Below, piece after piece: positions 13,904 through 25,401 of a stretch of DNA of 64,000 bases; positions within the stretch are counted from its first letter, which is position 1, and each line of letters opens with the position of its first letter. A program made the translations under genes and the position numbers. The stretch lies in NCBI GenBank assembly GCA_013398295.1, contig VZSF01005686.1, forward strand, positions 656,176 to 720,175. Reading direction: 5' to 3'. A model generated the notes under the pieces. The model ran no database searches. It saw only the letters and a list, made by a program, of their open reading frames with translations, and was not told where the DNA came from. The stretch comes from Chionis minor (Eukaryota; Chordata; Aves; Charadriiformes; Chionididae).

Positions 13904-13924
13904 GGGGGGGGGGAGGAGGGGGGG
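13904..13924 (+). repeat. G-run tract, potential G-quadruplex
   Basis: Ten G, A, two G, A, seven G. The tract can supply four G-triplets with very short loops, which is the classic G-quadruplex pattern. It lies in otherwise AT-rich DNA with no promoter or CpG island visible. Confidence 0.7.
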
Positions 13925-13929
13925 AATAA

Positions 13930-15344
13930 AAGTGGAAGTAGCTAAATACTTCAGTCTTAGCATATTCTGAAAACATTTTTAATTTTATGTCTTTTCTGAA
14001 ACATGATAGCTAATTAGTTATTTGATTATCATAATCAGAAACACTAATCATTGCAGTCTTGATGAAAATTCAGTGATTATCCCAAGAGGGTTGTGGTCCA
14101 GTAAACCTGTTGACAGGCTATTTGTTATTATAATGGCAATGCATCATGATAACATATAGCAGAAAACAAAAGACAAATACAGATTAATACTATCCATGAT
14201 ACTTCAATACAAGAGAAAATCTAATGTGGCCTCCAGGTCAAATTATGTGGTTCCCACTCAAGAAAAAATTCTTACAATATTAGTTTTGCATTCAGAAGAC
14301 TCTAGTCTAGTGAATGAAAATACAAATCCCACTAAAAGGCCCAGCAACCAGTGCCAAGCTAAATCATGCTCTCTCCTTCCAATTACCACCTAGTTAACTG
14401 AAAAGTTAAAGAAAGTATGGTTTATTGTTTAAAAGTACAATCAAAATATTGCAAGTACAAATAAAATATATGAAACGGAATCTCTCCCTTTCATAAAGTT
14501 TCTTGTCTAAATCCTTCAAACACCTAAAAAATACTTATTCTATATAATCATTATTATATATTTTTACCTTTATATTAAAGTAGCCTCCCTTTTGAGAAAC
14601 ACTTAGCAATACCAGATCTTTTCTTGTGAAAACTGGCATTAGCTAAACTTTTGCCGAAGAAGTTGCTGTTTGCCAGCCCACTTGAGGATTTATTTTTAAC
14701 CCCATTCCTTCAGCGTGTAATTTCTTATTTCCACTTTCAATTTAACAAGCTGAAAGTGGAACTGTTCAGAGATGAAATAGTCATGGAGTTGCTTTAAAAT
14801 ACTAAATTACTATTATCTGTTCCATGAGTTGGAACCGTTTTCTCTCCTTCTTGTTCATGCCTTTTTATTTTTATAATTTTCAGCAGGTAATATTAAATGT
14901 CATCCAAGCTCTACAAAAATACCAATGCTATTACTTTTCCTCTTTTTCCTCCTTCTTCTTCAAGACTAACAGCTGCCAGAATTGTGGCTGTCAAAACTGG
15001 CAGCTGGGAACTTTTCCCATACTTGCCAAAGAGTTGATTGGAGATATGCAAATAACACTTCTCCAAAAATTGTCCAAGTGGTCCCAAGAGGCACAACTGA
15101 GGTTAGATACTTCCTTTACAACTCTGTGAAGCCATTGTATCTTCCAATCTCCCAGAAATAGAAAGCAAGAATTCAAGAAAAAGAGATGTCATTTTCACGA
15201 CGACTTCATAGAGTAGCTGTCTATCACTCCACAGTGTAAACGTATATGGCTTCCACTGTCACAGTATCCAAGCAATCTCAATATTTCACATAGATATACT
15301 CCCACTGTTAATACCAAATGTAGAAAAATTATTATTGTATTTTA
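13930..15344. other. Non-coding DNA with two perfect inverted repeats
   Basis: No gene was seen. There are two perfect inverted repeats: 11-bp arms at 14729-14739 and 14751-14761 (11-nt loop), and 10-bp arms CAGCTGCCAG/CTGGCAGCTG at 14970-14979 and 14997-15006 (17-nt loop). An octamer motif ATGCAAAT occurs near 15046. The open frame at 14824-15129 spans the second repeat and is not convincing as a gene. Confidence 0.45.
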
Positions 15345-15395
15345 AGACTAAGAAACTGAGGCACAAAAATGCAAAATAAACCTGGTACAATACAC
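15345..15395 (-). repeat. Possible MIR SINE scrap
   Basis: The phrase 'AAGAAACTGAGGCACAAAAA' is close to the reverse-complement signature of MIR SINEs ('GGAAACTGAGGCACAGA'). Only about 30-50 bp is recognisable, so the call is weak. It lies just before an old LINE, consistent with an old repeat neighbourhood. Confidence 0.35.
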
Positions 15396-15539
15396 ATAAA
15401 TTTTATGGATTCCTGTTAATGAATGGGAAATGAGATCTCATAGAACATCCACTTCAACTATATAAAATGAAGAAAAGCAATTATACTTGACTCATTTGTC
15501 AGACATTTGGCAAACTTGAGGAAAACTCCAAGAAATAAA

Positions 15540-16500
15540 ATATCTGTGGACAATTTATTCCAGTGGTTTACTGCCCGATAAGCTTTTACATCTTTTACCC
15601 TAACCTTAATCTTTAGATTAACCCAATTTATTCTTCCTTTTTATTCAGTGGCCAAGAAAAGCAATTGATCACTGTCCTGTTTGCAACAAATTCTTGCATA
15701 ACAGAGACCTCATATTTTCTCTGAGTCTTCTTTTGTGCAGATTAAATAAAATAAATTCTATCAACAATTCTTTATAGGTCATGTCTCCAAACCCCCTCAT
15801 CATTCTTACTCTTCTCTTTTGGACTTTCTCTAGCTTGCTCAGCTCCTCCTTAAACCATGATGACCAAAACTAAACAACATGCCAGATACAGCCTCAGCAG
15901 TACTGACTTGAATAATTATTTTCCACACCTTGCACACAGTAATTCTGTTCATATATTTTACAGGATCACATTGTTAACTCATGTTACATTTCTGACTGAC
16001 TATTATCTGATTAGCCAGATATTTTCAGCCTGGTGCAGTTAATTTCTTCTTTCTGAGTGTAGGATTTCCCATAAAACTTGAATGAATATCAACTTGTCAC
16101 TTTAAAGGTGTTTTCCAAAATTTGGAATGATGATCCCCAACAAGCTCCCCACACATGTAAAGTTTGTTAAAAACTTGATTTTATCTGCAAGTTTTACAAG
16201 GATACTGTAGTCAATCATCAAAATTATTAATGAAAACACTGAAAAGAATACTCTGTCCAGGACAGACAAATACAGGACTCCGTTGACATGCCTTCCTAAT
16301 GTGAAAGGAGACTAACAGTAACTGATTGATTCCTATGCATCACATGATATTGATTAAATGGAGTCCAAATTTGCCTACAGGAATGTCACATAGGACAGGA
16401 TGAAACCGTGTACTAAACACAAGTTGTGTTACCTCTACAGATTTCTGTAAACCTGTTACCCTGTCAAAAGCATTCCAGAGTTAAATTTACTTCTTGTAGA
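15540..16500 (-). mobile_element. Ancient CR1/L3-type LINE relic
   Basis: About 960 bp matches, in reverse complement and block by block, the 3' part of the old CR1-type LINEs that are abundant in turtles and crocodilians and related to mammalian L3. Visible blocks in order are 'CAATTTATTCCAGTGGTTTA', 'CAGTGGCCAAGAAAAGCAAT', 'TCTTCTCTTTTGGACTTTCT', 'TTATCTGCAAGTTTTACAAG', 'TGTCCAGGACAGAC' and 'CTGTTACCCTGTCAAA'. The catalytic F-A-D-D motif of reverse transcriptase falls at 16180-16191 on the minus strand and has decayed to L-A-D-K. No open frame remains. The element differs clearly from the avian CR1 copies at 20.9, 39.2 and 50 kb and must be much older. The 5' part is missing, as is usual. 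The right-hand edge (minus-strand 5' end) is uncertain by tens of bases. Confidence 0.75.
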
Positions 16501-19500
16501 TATTAATAGATTGCTTTAAACTATTTCCAAGCATTCAGGTCAGAATGGTTATGACACTCTGGTTGTCTTTTTTTTTTTTTTTTTTTTTTTGAAGCCCAGT
16601 AATATTTTTATATTACTCCATGAGTTCTCAAAATGTAAAAGATTCAGAGAAAGCTTTCATTTATTCATTTTTACTTTTATTAATGAATTTTCTTTTTGAA
16701 GGTCTTTCTTTTAGGCAGCAATACTTCAGCATGTACCTCTTCATATACCCTATGTCCTCACGTTCCTCATATACCCAATGTACTCATTAAAACACTTCCA
16801 TTGGGTATCCAGTCAAATAATTCTGTACAATGGTGCAAGAAGACTGAAGCAGAGAATGGCACTGAATTCTTCAGCTTTCTCTACATCGTCCTATATTTGC
16901 TCTCTTCTTTATATTTCATAATTGAAATATACTATTTTCTTGGTGTTATATGTCTATGAGTTTGACCTAGAGTTTTCATTATTTTTTTCCTACAACTTTC
17001 AAACTAATATGCATTTTTCATTTTGCACTTCTTTATTTCCAAGTTATTTTTCTATTCTTATACGTATTTACATATACCTTTCTTCCATTTTTATATTATT
17101 TTACTGGCTCAAGTTATCAAAAAGATTATGATGCAGTCATAAAGGTATTTTACAGTGCTGCCTGTCCCTTTTGCACCTCTCAAAAGGGTTTGTAGATGTT
17201 CATCTACCAGAGTCTGTGTCTCCAGTTCTCAATATACCTCAGGTGATCTTCCTCAAGGAGCCTACTTAACTGTTCCCTAAATTTGTCAAAAAGTCCATTA
17301 TCCTCATTCTACTGTTATGCATCTTCCCCTCTTTGAGGAAGAAGAGTGAAATATAGGTGTCAAGTGTTTAAACATTTTATTGAAACATGTTCAAAATTTG
17401 AGTCAGACAGTTGGACAGGGTCACAAACAATTGTCATGCTCAGATGAATAAACTCAGGTCTTCAGAATGTCAAAATGATACCCCACACCTTATCCCACAA
17501 CTCTCTTCTCGACAAAAACTTTCCACACTTCTTCTGGAAACCCCATGTGTGTCAGGATAAGTACTAATGTACTTACCCTTTAAGTACTAATGGTTGACGA
17601 TTCAGAAATATGACTATTATAAATACTAGCACTATGTTATCTAGAGGGAAAAACATTCAATACCTAGACACAGCTACCATTCTGTTCCGCGATCACCATC
17701 TTGAAGAGGATTCACTTGCAATTTGAATTCAGTCCTGGGAAGCACCGTTTTTAATACTTGCTAGCAACGGAGGGAAAAAAAAATCAACGTTTCCTTAAAA
17801 CTACAGAGAATATATATACAGAACAAGATGAATACTAATATAATGGGACCCCAGAAGACTGACTTGGGTGCCAGAGAAACTATGAAGTGTTTTAAAATCC
17901 AATCAGAACATGAGAGGCAAACTTATGTAAAGGAAAACAACAAAAAAAGCTTAAGTAAAACAGAAATCTTGCATTATTATAAGGCATATAATTTATCTCA
18001 TTAGGTACATTTTCACTTTGCCACAATTTACATCTTGTTAGCTATTTCACAATAACTACCTGCAAGCCTGGTCTTACTCCTTCGCAAACAGGAGGAGGCG
18101 AAACACATTCTGTGAGGTCACTGCACACTCAACCACGTGTCAGCGTACTGTAGCTGACATTTGGCAATCTGAGCCTTGGATCACATCAGAGAAACTGTTT
18201 GTGTTGACATCATCAAAACCAGTTCTCATTGATCCCCAGCATTACTGTTAGGATAACCTGAAAATATTTTGGCCAGAACATTAATTCCCTTGAATTTTTA
18301 ATGCTTACAGGGTATTTTTTACATGCCTAAACAAGACTGGAGTGATGAATTTTGCTGTCTAACAGAGATGGTTTACCTCAGCAAATAAATTCTCACATTA
18401 ATAACCTTTCTTACAGGAGTTGAGTGACCTTGTATAAACATATTCGCTCTTTCTATCAAAAATTAAAACATGTAGCATAATTTGACAATCCATCATTTTC
18501 CTTCCTATGAAATAATAGAAAGAAGGTGCAAATCCCAAATGTGTTACATAAATTATGTATGTTGTCTATACACCACAGAATTCTGAGAACATATGTATTT
18601 CTGTAGCTTCTAATTGGGCTTTTTACAGATGTTTCCCACTGGGAAGCAGTTAAAAATAAAGACAGACAGCTGTCCCCACCCCACCATGACCCCAATCCAC
18701 CAAGAAATCCAAAATAAACCCACAAAGACTTTACAAAACAGAATAGTTTTTTTAAACTTTTCTTTGGAAGTACAGGAATTGAGTCATGTTACATTTAGTA
18801 CCGATGGACATCAAGGGACTGCAACTGTAGGAAAGATGTTGTTGTAATACAAAGTCTTACTATAAGGCTGAAACTCAGGATGCATTAATATGAAATGGGA
18901 TGGTTTTGAGCACTTGATTTGTTCAGGAGTTTGAACATAATCCCAAATATTAGTTCTCAGTACATACACTTCAATAAGAGAGCAAGAACAAAGTATCAAT
19001 AAGTTCCTGCAATCTAAATACTACTTAACAATGTCAGAACTGCTTTTTAAAAGCCCTGTCTGTTTCTGTTCAGAACATTAAATCAAACCAAACATTTAAA
19101 GCTAGTAAATTGAAAAATTGCCTTCCAAACCCAATTCCAGTATTTAAAATACAGGACCATACACAGCATTTAGCAACATAGGTATCCTACTAATTTCTAT
19201 CAATACCAGCAGGATCATGTAGCTCAGTACAAGTGAAAATATGAGGATATTATTTATTTTTTATGAGCATAGCTAAAAATAAAACCACTGAAAAACTGAC
19301 TCAAAAGATAAATGAAGTTGAATAATGGACTTGAAAGGAAAAAAACCAAGCTATGTTTTCAACAGTCTTTTATGCTATTGAGATCAAATCACTACTCTTG
19401 ATCTTCACTAATATTTCTATCACAAGTTTGCTTATGTATTTATGATAATACAATGGTAATAACTTTCAACTTCAAGTAATCAAAAATGTAATTTGAAATC

Positions 19501-20854
19501 TAGTATTTTACTCATGATGTTTACTGAAATACATGCTTGTAAACATAATTAAGTCCTTCTGGATTAATTTATTCTCAGAATATTACCCACAGAGTTACTG
19601 ACCCTGACCTTTTCCTTTGCAATAAAGTGCACAACAGAACTTAGTATGTGAAATGTGTGAAAGTGAATGTAAAATAACCTGGGTCAATAGGGCTTATTTA
19701 TGGCTACTGGATAACATAAGTCAAAAAAATTTTGGAACGAGAATACAGAAAAGCTTTTTTTGTCATACCCCAGATGTCAACAAGCATTAAAAGCCAACAA
19801 GCAAGCCAAACCCCGCAGTTTCTTAATATGATAAGGATATGGCACATAATCCTCTACAAAACTACTTACATACTAAATTTAGTATTCAATGTTTCAGTAG
19901 TAGGTGCAAAAGTGTTTCATAAAAAGCTAAAAGAAGAAGAGATGGATAAATAAAGATAGGATTTGTGGTCAGAATCATATGAAGAATTAGTAATCTAGAA
20001 AATCTTTGAAAATATGCTAAAATCTGGTGAACCACAGAAATTTAGGCTGCAGCCCGGACTCAATGAAACATCTACTAAAACAAAAGGAAACGCCTGCACT
20101 GACTGCATGATTGTTCTGTTTTGTAGTTGGCATTTCATAATGTGACAACAGTCCAAAGACTGGATGAGATTCAGTTACCTAAACAGAGATGTTTAATGCC
20201 ATTTAAAATGTCCCAGAACCTTCCTCACACGACAGATTATGATGTATCTGCTGTCTGATAGGGTAGATAGGACTGTTAGGTCAACTACACCCTTCTAGAA
20301 GAGCAGCATACTTGGGCTATGCCAGGGCATCCCAAACTGCATAGGACAACTATGTTCGGGCATCTCAATTCCACACAAAGTATCCATATTTTTATTCCTT
20401 ACTTTCCTGATACAGATGTTAGCTAAGAGACTTTTTTATTGTTTCCAGGCATGTAAAATTGCACACACACTTTTGATGTCACCATTATACAAACCTTTCT
20501 TTTCTACCCATTCAGCTAATTTATTAGCACTTTAAAATAATGCTGCTGTAAAAATTTCTGCTCATGTTCATTCTGATCTTAGCCTTAATAGGTTCATCCT
20601 GCCTATCTTCAGGCAACTAACAATGGTACCTACATTAATTCAGTTTTTGTTCTAGAGTATCCCACCTAATATCTGAAACACATTCTGCAGTCACCTCTAT
20701 TTTCCTTTTAACTATCAATGAAGTGTTAACTTTAGCACTTCAGCTGGCTACTTAATTTCAGAAGGACCCACAGGTCAGTTCTCAGGTGTGACAAAGCTAA
20801 AATGCAGCAGAGATGTGTGGCAATTATAGCAGACTGGCTCTTAGAAACATGGAG
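16501..20854. other. Anonymous AT-rich non-coding DNA
   Basis: No gene or transposon was recognised. It includes a T-run of 23 at 16568-16590. The frames at 16696-16959 and 16922-17131 are hydrophobic only because the DNA is T-rich. A CACGTG E-box lies near 18135, but a single six-base match has no weight alone. Confidence 0.55.
16568..16590. repeat. Poly-T tract
   Basis: Twenty-three T in a row. It could be the poly-A tail of a minus-strand retroposed sequence lying to its right, but no body could be recognised there. Confidence 0.9.
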
Positions 20855-21682
20855 TCATAGAATATTTAGGTTGCAAACGACCTTTGAGATCATTGAATCC
20901 AACCGTTAACCTAGCACTGCCAAGTCTACCACTAAACCATGTCCCTAAGCGCCACATCTACACATCTTTTAAATCTCTCCAGGAATGGTGACCCAATCAC
21001 TTCCCTGGGCAGCATGTTCCAATGCTTGACAACCCTTTAGGTTAAGAAATTTTTCCTAATATCCAATCTAAACCTCCCCTGGAGCAACTTGAGGCCATTT
21101 CCTCCTGTCCTATCTATCGCTGGTTACTTGAGAGAAGAGACCGACCCTCACCTCACTACAACCTCCTTTCAGGTAGTTGTAGAGAGTGATGAGGTCTACC
21201 CTGAAGCTCCCTTTCTCCAGGCTAAACAACCCCTCAGCTGCTCTTCATAAGACTTGTTCTCTAGACTCTTCACCAGTTTCATTGCCCTTCTTTGGACACA
21301 CTCCAGCACCTCAATGTCTTTCTTGTAGTGAGGGGCCCAAAACTAAGCATAGTATTTGAGATGTGGCCTCACCAATGCCGAGTACAGTGGGACGATCACT
21401 TCCCTAGTTCTGCTGGCCACAGTATTTCTAATACATGCCAGGAGGCTGTTGGCCTTCTTGGCCATCTGGGCACACTGCTGGCTTATATTCAGCTGGCTAT
21501 GGAACAACACCCCCAGGTCCTTTTCTGCCAAACAGCTTTCCAGACACTTTTCCCCAAGCCTGTAGCGCTGCATGGGGTTGTTGTGACCCAAGTGCAAGAC
21601 CTGGCACTTGGCCTTGTTGAACCTCCTACAGTTGTCCTTCGTCCATTGATCCAGTATGTCCAGATCCCTCTATAGAGCCCAC
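20855..21682 (-). mobile_element. CR1 LINE, 3' ~830 bp, antisense
   Basis: This is a CR1 retrotransposon on the minus strand. Its 3' end is at the left, starting with the reverse complement of the ATTCTATGA tail at 20855. Read on the minus strand, the 5' part encodes the C-terminal end of the reverse transcriptase frame, with [33 protein letters not shown], then [19 protein letters not shown] (21343-21597). The 3' UTR follows. The catalytic core is missing through 5' truncation. It belongs to the same subfamily as the long copy at 49.8-52.2 kb: over the shared ~160 bp around 21440-21600 only a few base differences were noted. The plus-strand open frame at 21292-21675 is the antisense of this element, not a gene. 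Confidence 0.95.
21343..21597 (-). pseudogene. CR1 ORF2 (reverse transcriptase) C-terminal fragment
   Basis: This is an uninterrupted 84-codon remnant of the CR1 ORF2 protein, downstream of the catalytic F-A-D-D motif. In intact CR1 elements ORF2 carries an apurinic-type endonuclease followed by reverse transcriptase and drives target-primed reverse transcription. Here both catalytic parts are absent, so it cannot act. The frame is open in this stretch although the element is a dead copy, which points to moderate age. Confidence 0.85.
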
Positions 21683-24600
21683 CATCTCCATTCTCCTCTC
21701 ATCTCAGATACACTGAGGGCTGGGTGGCAAATGACAAAAGTTACTTGGTGGTTTAGGACTGGAACTGAGAATGAATCACAGCCATGTATCCATGCACTAT
21801 AATTGTACTCAGCTGATTGGGATGGGATGGAGACAGTAGCATTTAGAGCACAGAAAAGAACTCTTGAAGGAGGAAGACCTCAGCCCTGAAGTCTCTTATT
21901 TCTTTTTAAAAACAAATAATTTATTCCTGAAAACTGCAGCAGAGCTCTCAACCTCAACTCTTTACCCCATTTAATTTTAGAGCAATTCACTGCTTTATTG
22001 CACAATAGTTTTCTCAAGTCATTCAAAAAATATGAAGAGACCTGATCCTAAAAGAGAGCCTCTGGAGATTTACTCACATTCGATTGGAAAAAAATAAACA
22101 TAAACTTAAAACCTTCCCCCCAAAATCCAACAACCTCTCCCACCCCATACAGGCGTGTGGACATAAGATCAATACTAACCCTGCATTACATTCTGTTACT
22201 GCTTCAGTGCTTTCTGTGCTGATCAAAAAAGCAGATGGACCATCATATGGAGCACTCTCCCCTTCTTTTACATGGCAGCAGAATCACAAACCCTCCTCTC
22301 AGGGCCTGAAGATTTTGTTCCTGCTCTGTTCTCTTCGTAGTGCCCACAGGAACAGCCCGAATGTACAACTATTGTAACTTCCAGTAGAGAAAAAATGGCT
22401 TTTAATTCTGAGGGTTCAGTCTAATTCTCAGAGTTTGTACAACAAACTGACTGGTAAAATATTGTCAAGACTTTTTTCTCAACTTATATTAATTTTTTAT
22501 ACAATCTATTTGATTAGAATTTATTTAATTAAAATCACATTACCCGTTACATGAGTCACTGATTCCCCAAAATGCAGGGTTACTTATTTTTAATAACTTA
22601 TAGAAAGCTCTTCATTCCTGAAGGAGACAAACTAAAAATGTAGTTCAAATTGAAAACAAACAAACAAACAAACAAACAAACAAACAAAAGAACAAGGGAA
22701 GGGGGCAAATGCTGGGAACTCAGAAGGGAGCCAGAAGTATTGTGAAAGCAGAAGTGGTAATGAAGCAGAGAAGAGTGGAGAGAAGTTGACATTACTGGAG
22801 GGTTCTCCCAGACAGCAGGCAAATGTGGGTTTACTGCAGTGGAAGAAGAAAGGCAGAACAGGTTTAAAAATATAATTTTGCAATAAGCCAGGCTTCATCC
22901 CTTCTACCCTTCATGGAATATGTTTTTGCCGAAATTCTGGTTTTTAATGCAAGTCCTTCAGACCCCCAAGAAATTCTCCTCATGCACCCACACTGTGTTT
23001 TCTGGCTTGAATAAGTTTGTTAGTAGATAAACACTGCTGCTGCCTCATGCTTGAAAAGTTTTGAATGTAATTGACTGTCAATGATATGATGATTTATAAT
23101 GCAATCTGCTGCTACTTCTGCTGCTGCAGATAACTCTAATTTGCCTCTATTGTATTAGATATGATGAACTTGACAATCATTTTCAATTTTCCTATTTGGC
23201 TTTCATTCAGGTTGATGTGGCCAGTAACAGTGAATTTTCATTGTTCTCCCCCAAAAGCAATAAAGGAACAGGAGCTTGTTTTATATGAAGCAGTTGGCTG
23301 TTTCCAAAAGACTCATTTATTGTGTATTGAAGCTTCTGCCAAGCAAAATACTTAGGAAAAGTGTGGACTGAAACTTTTGTTTTAAATCTTTATGTTTTAC
23401 TGAATCAAATACTGGCCCAGTTGTCCTACATGGAAAAGAAGATAGGTGACAGTGAGAAAAGGAGCCTACAAACATGATGGACACTGCACCAGCTGGTTAA
23501 GAGTACACAGTTCCACAATTCTGGTCACATTCAGACCTAGAGGCTTTGGCTTCTCTGGGGAAGATGGGTGAAAGAGACTGAGATGTTCACGGTTTCTCTT
23601 TTGGAAGAAAACTAGTAAGGAATGGAAAGGAAAAGTGATAGAAAAGACCCTAGTGCACGTGAAAAAGAGTTTAAAGATACACTTCCCAGACAAGCAAGTG
23701 CCATTTGACAATGTTTCAATTTACAGCTGTGCTTTCTTGTAAGGCAAATGCTCAGGAAGTTAAGATATGTGGTTATTACTAGCCATAGAGATAAGCAAAT
23801 CAGTCTTAAAGTGACATAATACACATGAGACTACGAAAAGACTTTGTGGCTTTGGATAACCCAGCTTCCAACCTCTCAGCTGTATTTTCTTTCCTTATGA
23901 AGGAAAGACAATGGCACTTGCATTTGTTCTAACTTGCTTTGGTATGCACAGACAAAATGTAAGATGTAAAAATGACATATTTACAGTCCACATAACAGCT
24001 CCTATTTACAGATTTGCATCTGTTTCCTCACCTACCAAAATCTTCACCATTAGTTGTAATGCAGTTGTAATGTCGCTGCAGTTACCATGTGGAAGAATAA
24101 GCCAGGTCCTATTCTGCCTCATCCATCACCAAAAAGGACTGGCATCTAAGTCTATTCTGTAGGTAAGAGAGGAGAGACAGATTTGAAATCTCAAATTCAG
24201 TTTGAACAGCTGGCAGTTACAAAAAAATTTTTTTTGACTTTCAAGCTAAACACATTTAATAGGGAAATCATTGAGAAAGAATAAATATGGAACTCCATGC
24301 CCTCATTTCCACATAGTCACCTTTTTGACTGCAACTGCATTTCAAGAATGACATGATTTACAGTGTCGTGCTTTCTGTGTATGAGCATTAATCCCATTAT
24401 CATTCATCCACAGTAAACTGTACTGCTGTAGAGGTTAATTTAGTTTTCAAATAATATGAAGGAACTTTTTAAAAAAAAAAACTTTTCAGAAGCTTAGGAC
24501 AAGGTTTGGGGGAAAAGTAACTGTTTTTCTCCTTTTCCCCAATTCAGTCATAACTAGCAATAATGCTTTACACTTGTTCTTACTTACAGTATGAAATATC

Positions 24601-25309
24601 ACCACCAACAACATAAATAATGTACTTATAAGATAGATGGAGTGCACAAATAGAAAGGTTGAGAGGAACTGATATTGTTTGCTGGGCACTTGTTATAGCA
24701 ATTCAGGATTGGAAAGCATTAAGTGATAACTTTTCCCTTGTAAAAAATTGGTGAGAATCTATAACTGGACCTTAAGCATACACTTTAAACATTTTACTTC
24801 TTTAGAAACACGAAATACTTTTATTAGTTGAATGATTTGTTTCCTGAAAGGCTTAGGAATTATTTTTTTTAACAATTTGTTCATAAAACTTATAGAAGAA
24901 TCAAAAGATATACTCATCCTTGATCAACTTAGGGAAAAAATGCAAGCATTCCTGTAACGTGTCTTCAACAATATGAATTTGTACTGTATAATTAATATAC
25001 AATCACACCTCAGTGAAGTAAGCTGCAGTACCTGAAGTAAGTAGCTTCATGTCTAATGGCTGCAGTTACTGAAGAAGAGATTTTGTTTGGAGACAAATGT
25101 GAAACTGATTACAGATTCTAACAGGGAATCAGCTAGAGCAGCTACAGGAGTATTATGATGTGGAAAAATGCCTGCAGTTACATACAGATAGGACACGAGG
25201 CAGCAATTTAACAAGATAAAATCTTTTGCATGTGGCCTGTCTTTCAAACAGAATTTTACTTTTACTCTCCAGGTAGAATTTCGAAGATATTCTGCCACTT
25301 CTGCTTTAG
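21683..25309. other. Anonymous non-coding DNA with one microsatellite
   Basis: No gene was recognised. The (CAAA)n microsatellite lies at 22653-22688. The frame at 23911-24162 ends at a GTAAGA donor-like site, but the peptide has no recognisable feature. Confidence 0.5.
22653..22688. repeat. (AAAC)9 microsatellite
   Basis: Nine perfect AAAC/CAAA units. The overlapping minus-strand frames at 22598-22898 are the translation of this repeat (alternating FVCL) and are not genes. Confidence 0.95.
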
Positions 25310-25401
25310 TCACACAGAGCGACATTTACCAATAGAAACTTAGCAGTGATCGGTCGCCGTACACCATGACAGACTCTATGGATTGCATTTCTCTACACCA
25401 G
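25310..25401 (+). other. Candidate small exon with start codon (unproven)
   Basis: A pyrimidine-rich acceptor CACTTCTGCTTTAG ends at 25309, and a CAG|GTAAAG donor begins at 25402, enclosing 92 nt. Inside, an in-frame TAG is followed by an ATG at 25366 and 12 open codons to the donor (MTDSMDCISLHQ, phase 0). The segment before the ATG holds several CpG (CGGTCGCCGTA), which is unusual for this AT-rich window. I do not recognise the peptide. It may be a 5' exon, an alternative first coding exon or a chance arrangement. Confidence 0.2.

Noticed and set aside
21292..21675. 127-codon plus-strand open frame
   Set aside because: It is the antisense of the minus-strand CR1 copy; the real remnant reads on the other strand.
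22598..22898. Minus-strand frames with FVCL repeats
   Set aside because: Translations of the (AAAC)n microsatellite.
23904..24162. 83-codon frame followed by a TAG|GTAAGA donor-like site
   Set aside because: The frame ends in a stop at the site, the acceptor is weak and the peptide is featureless.
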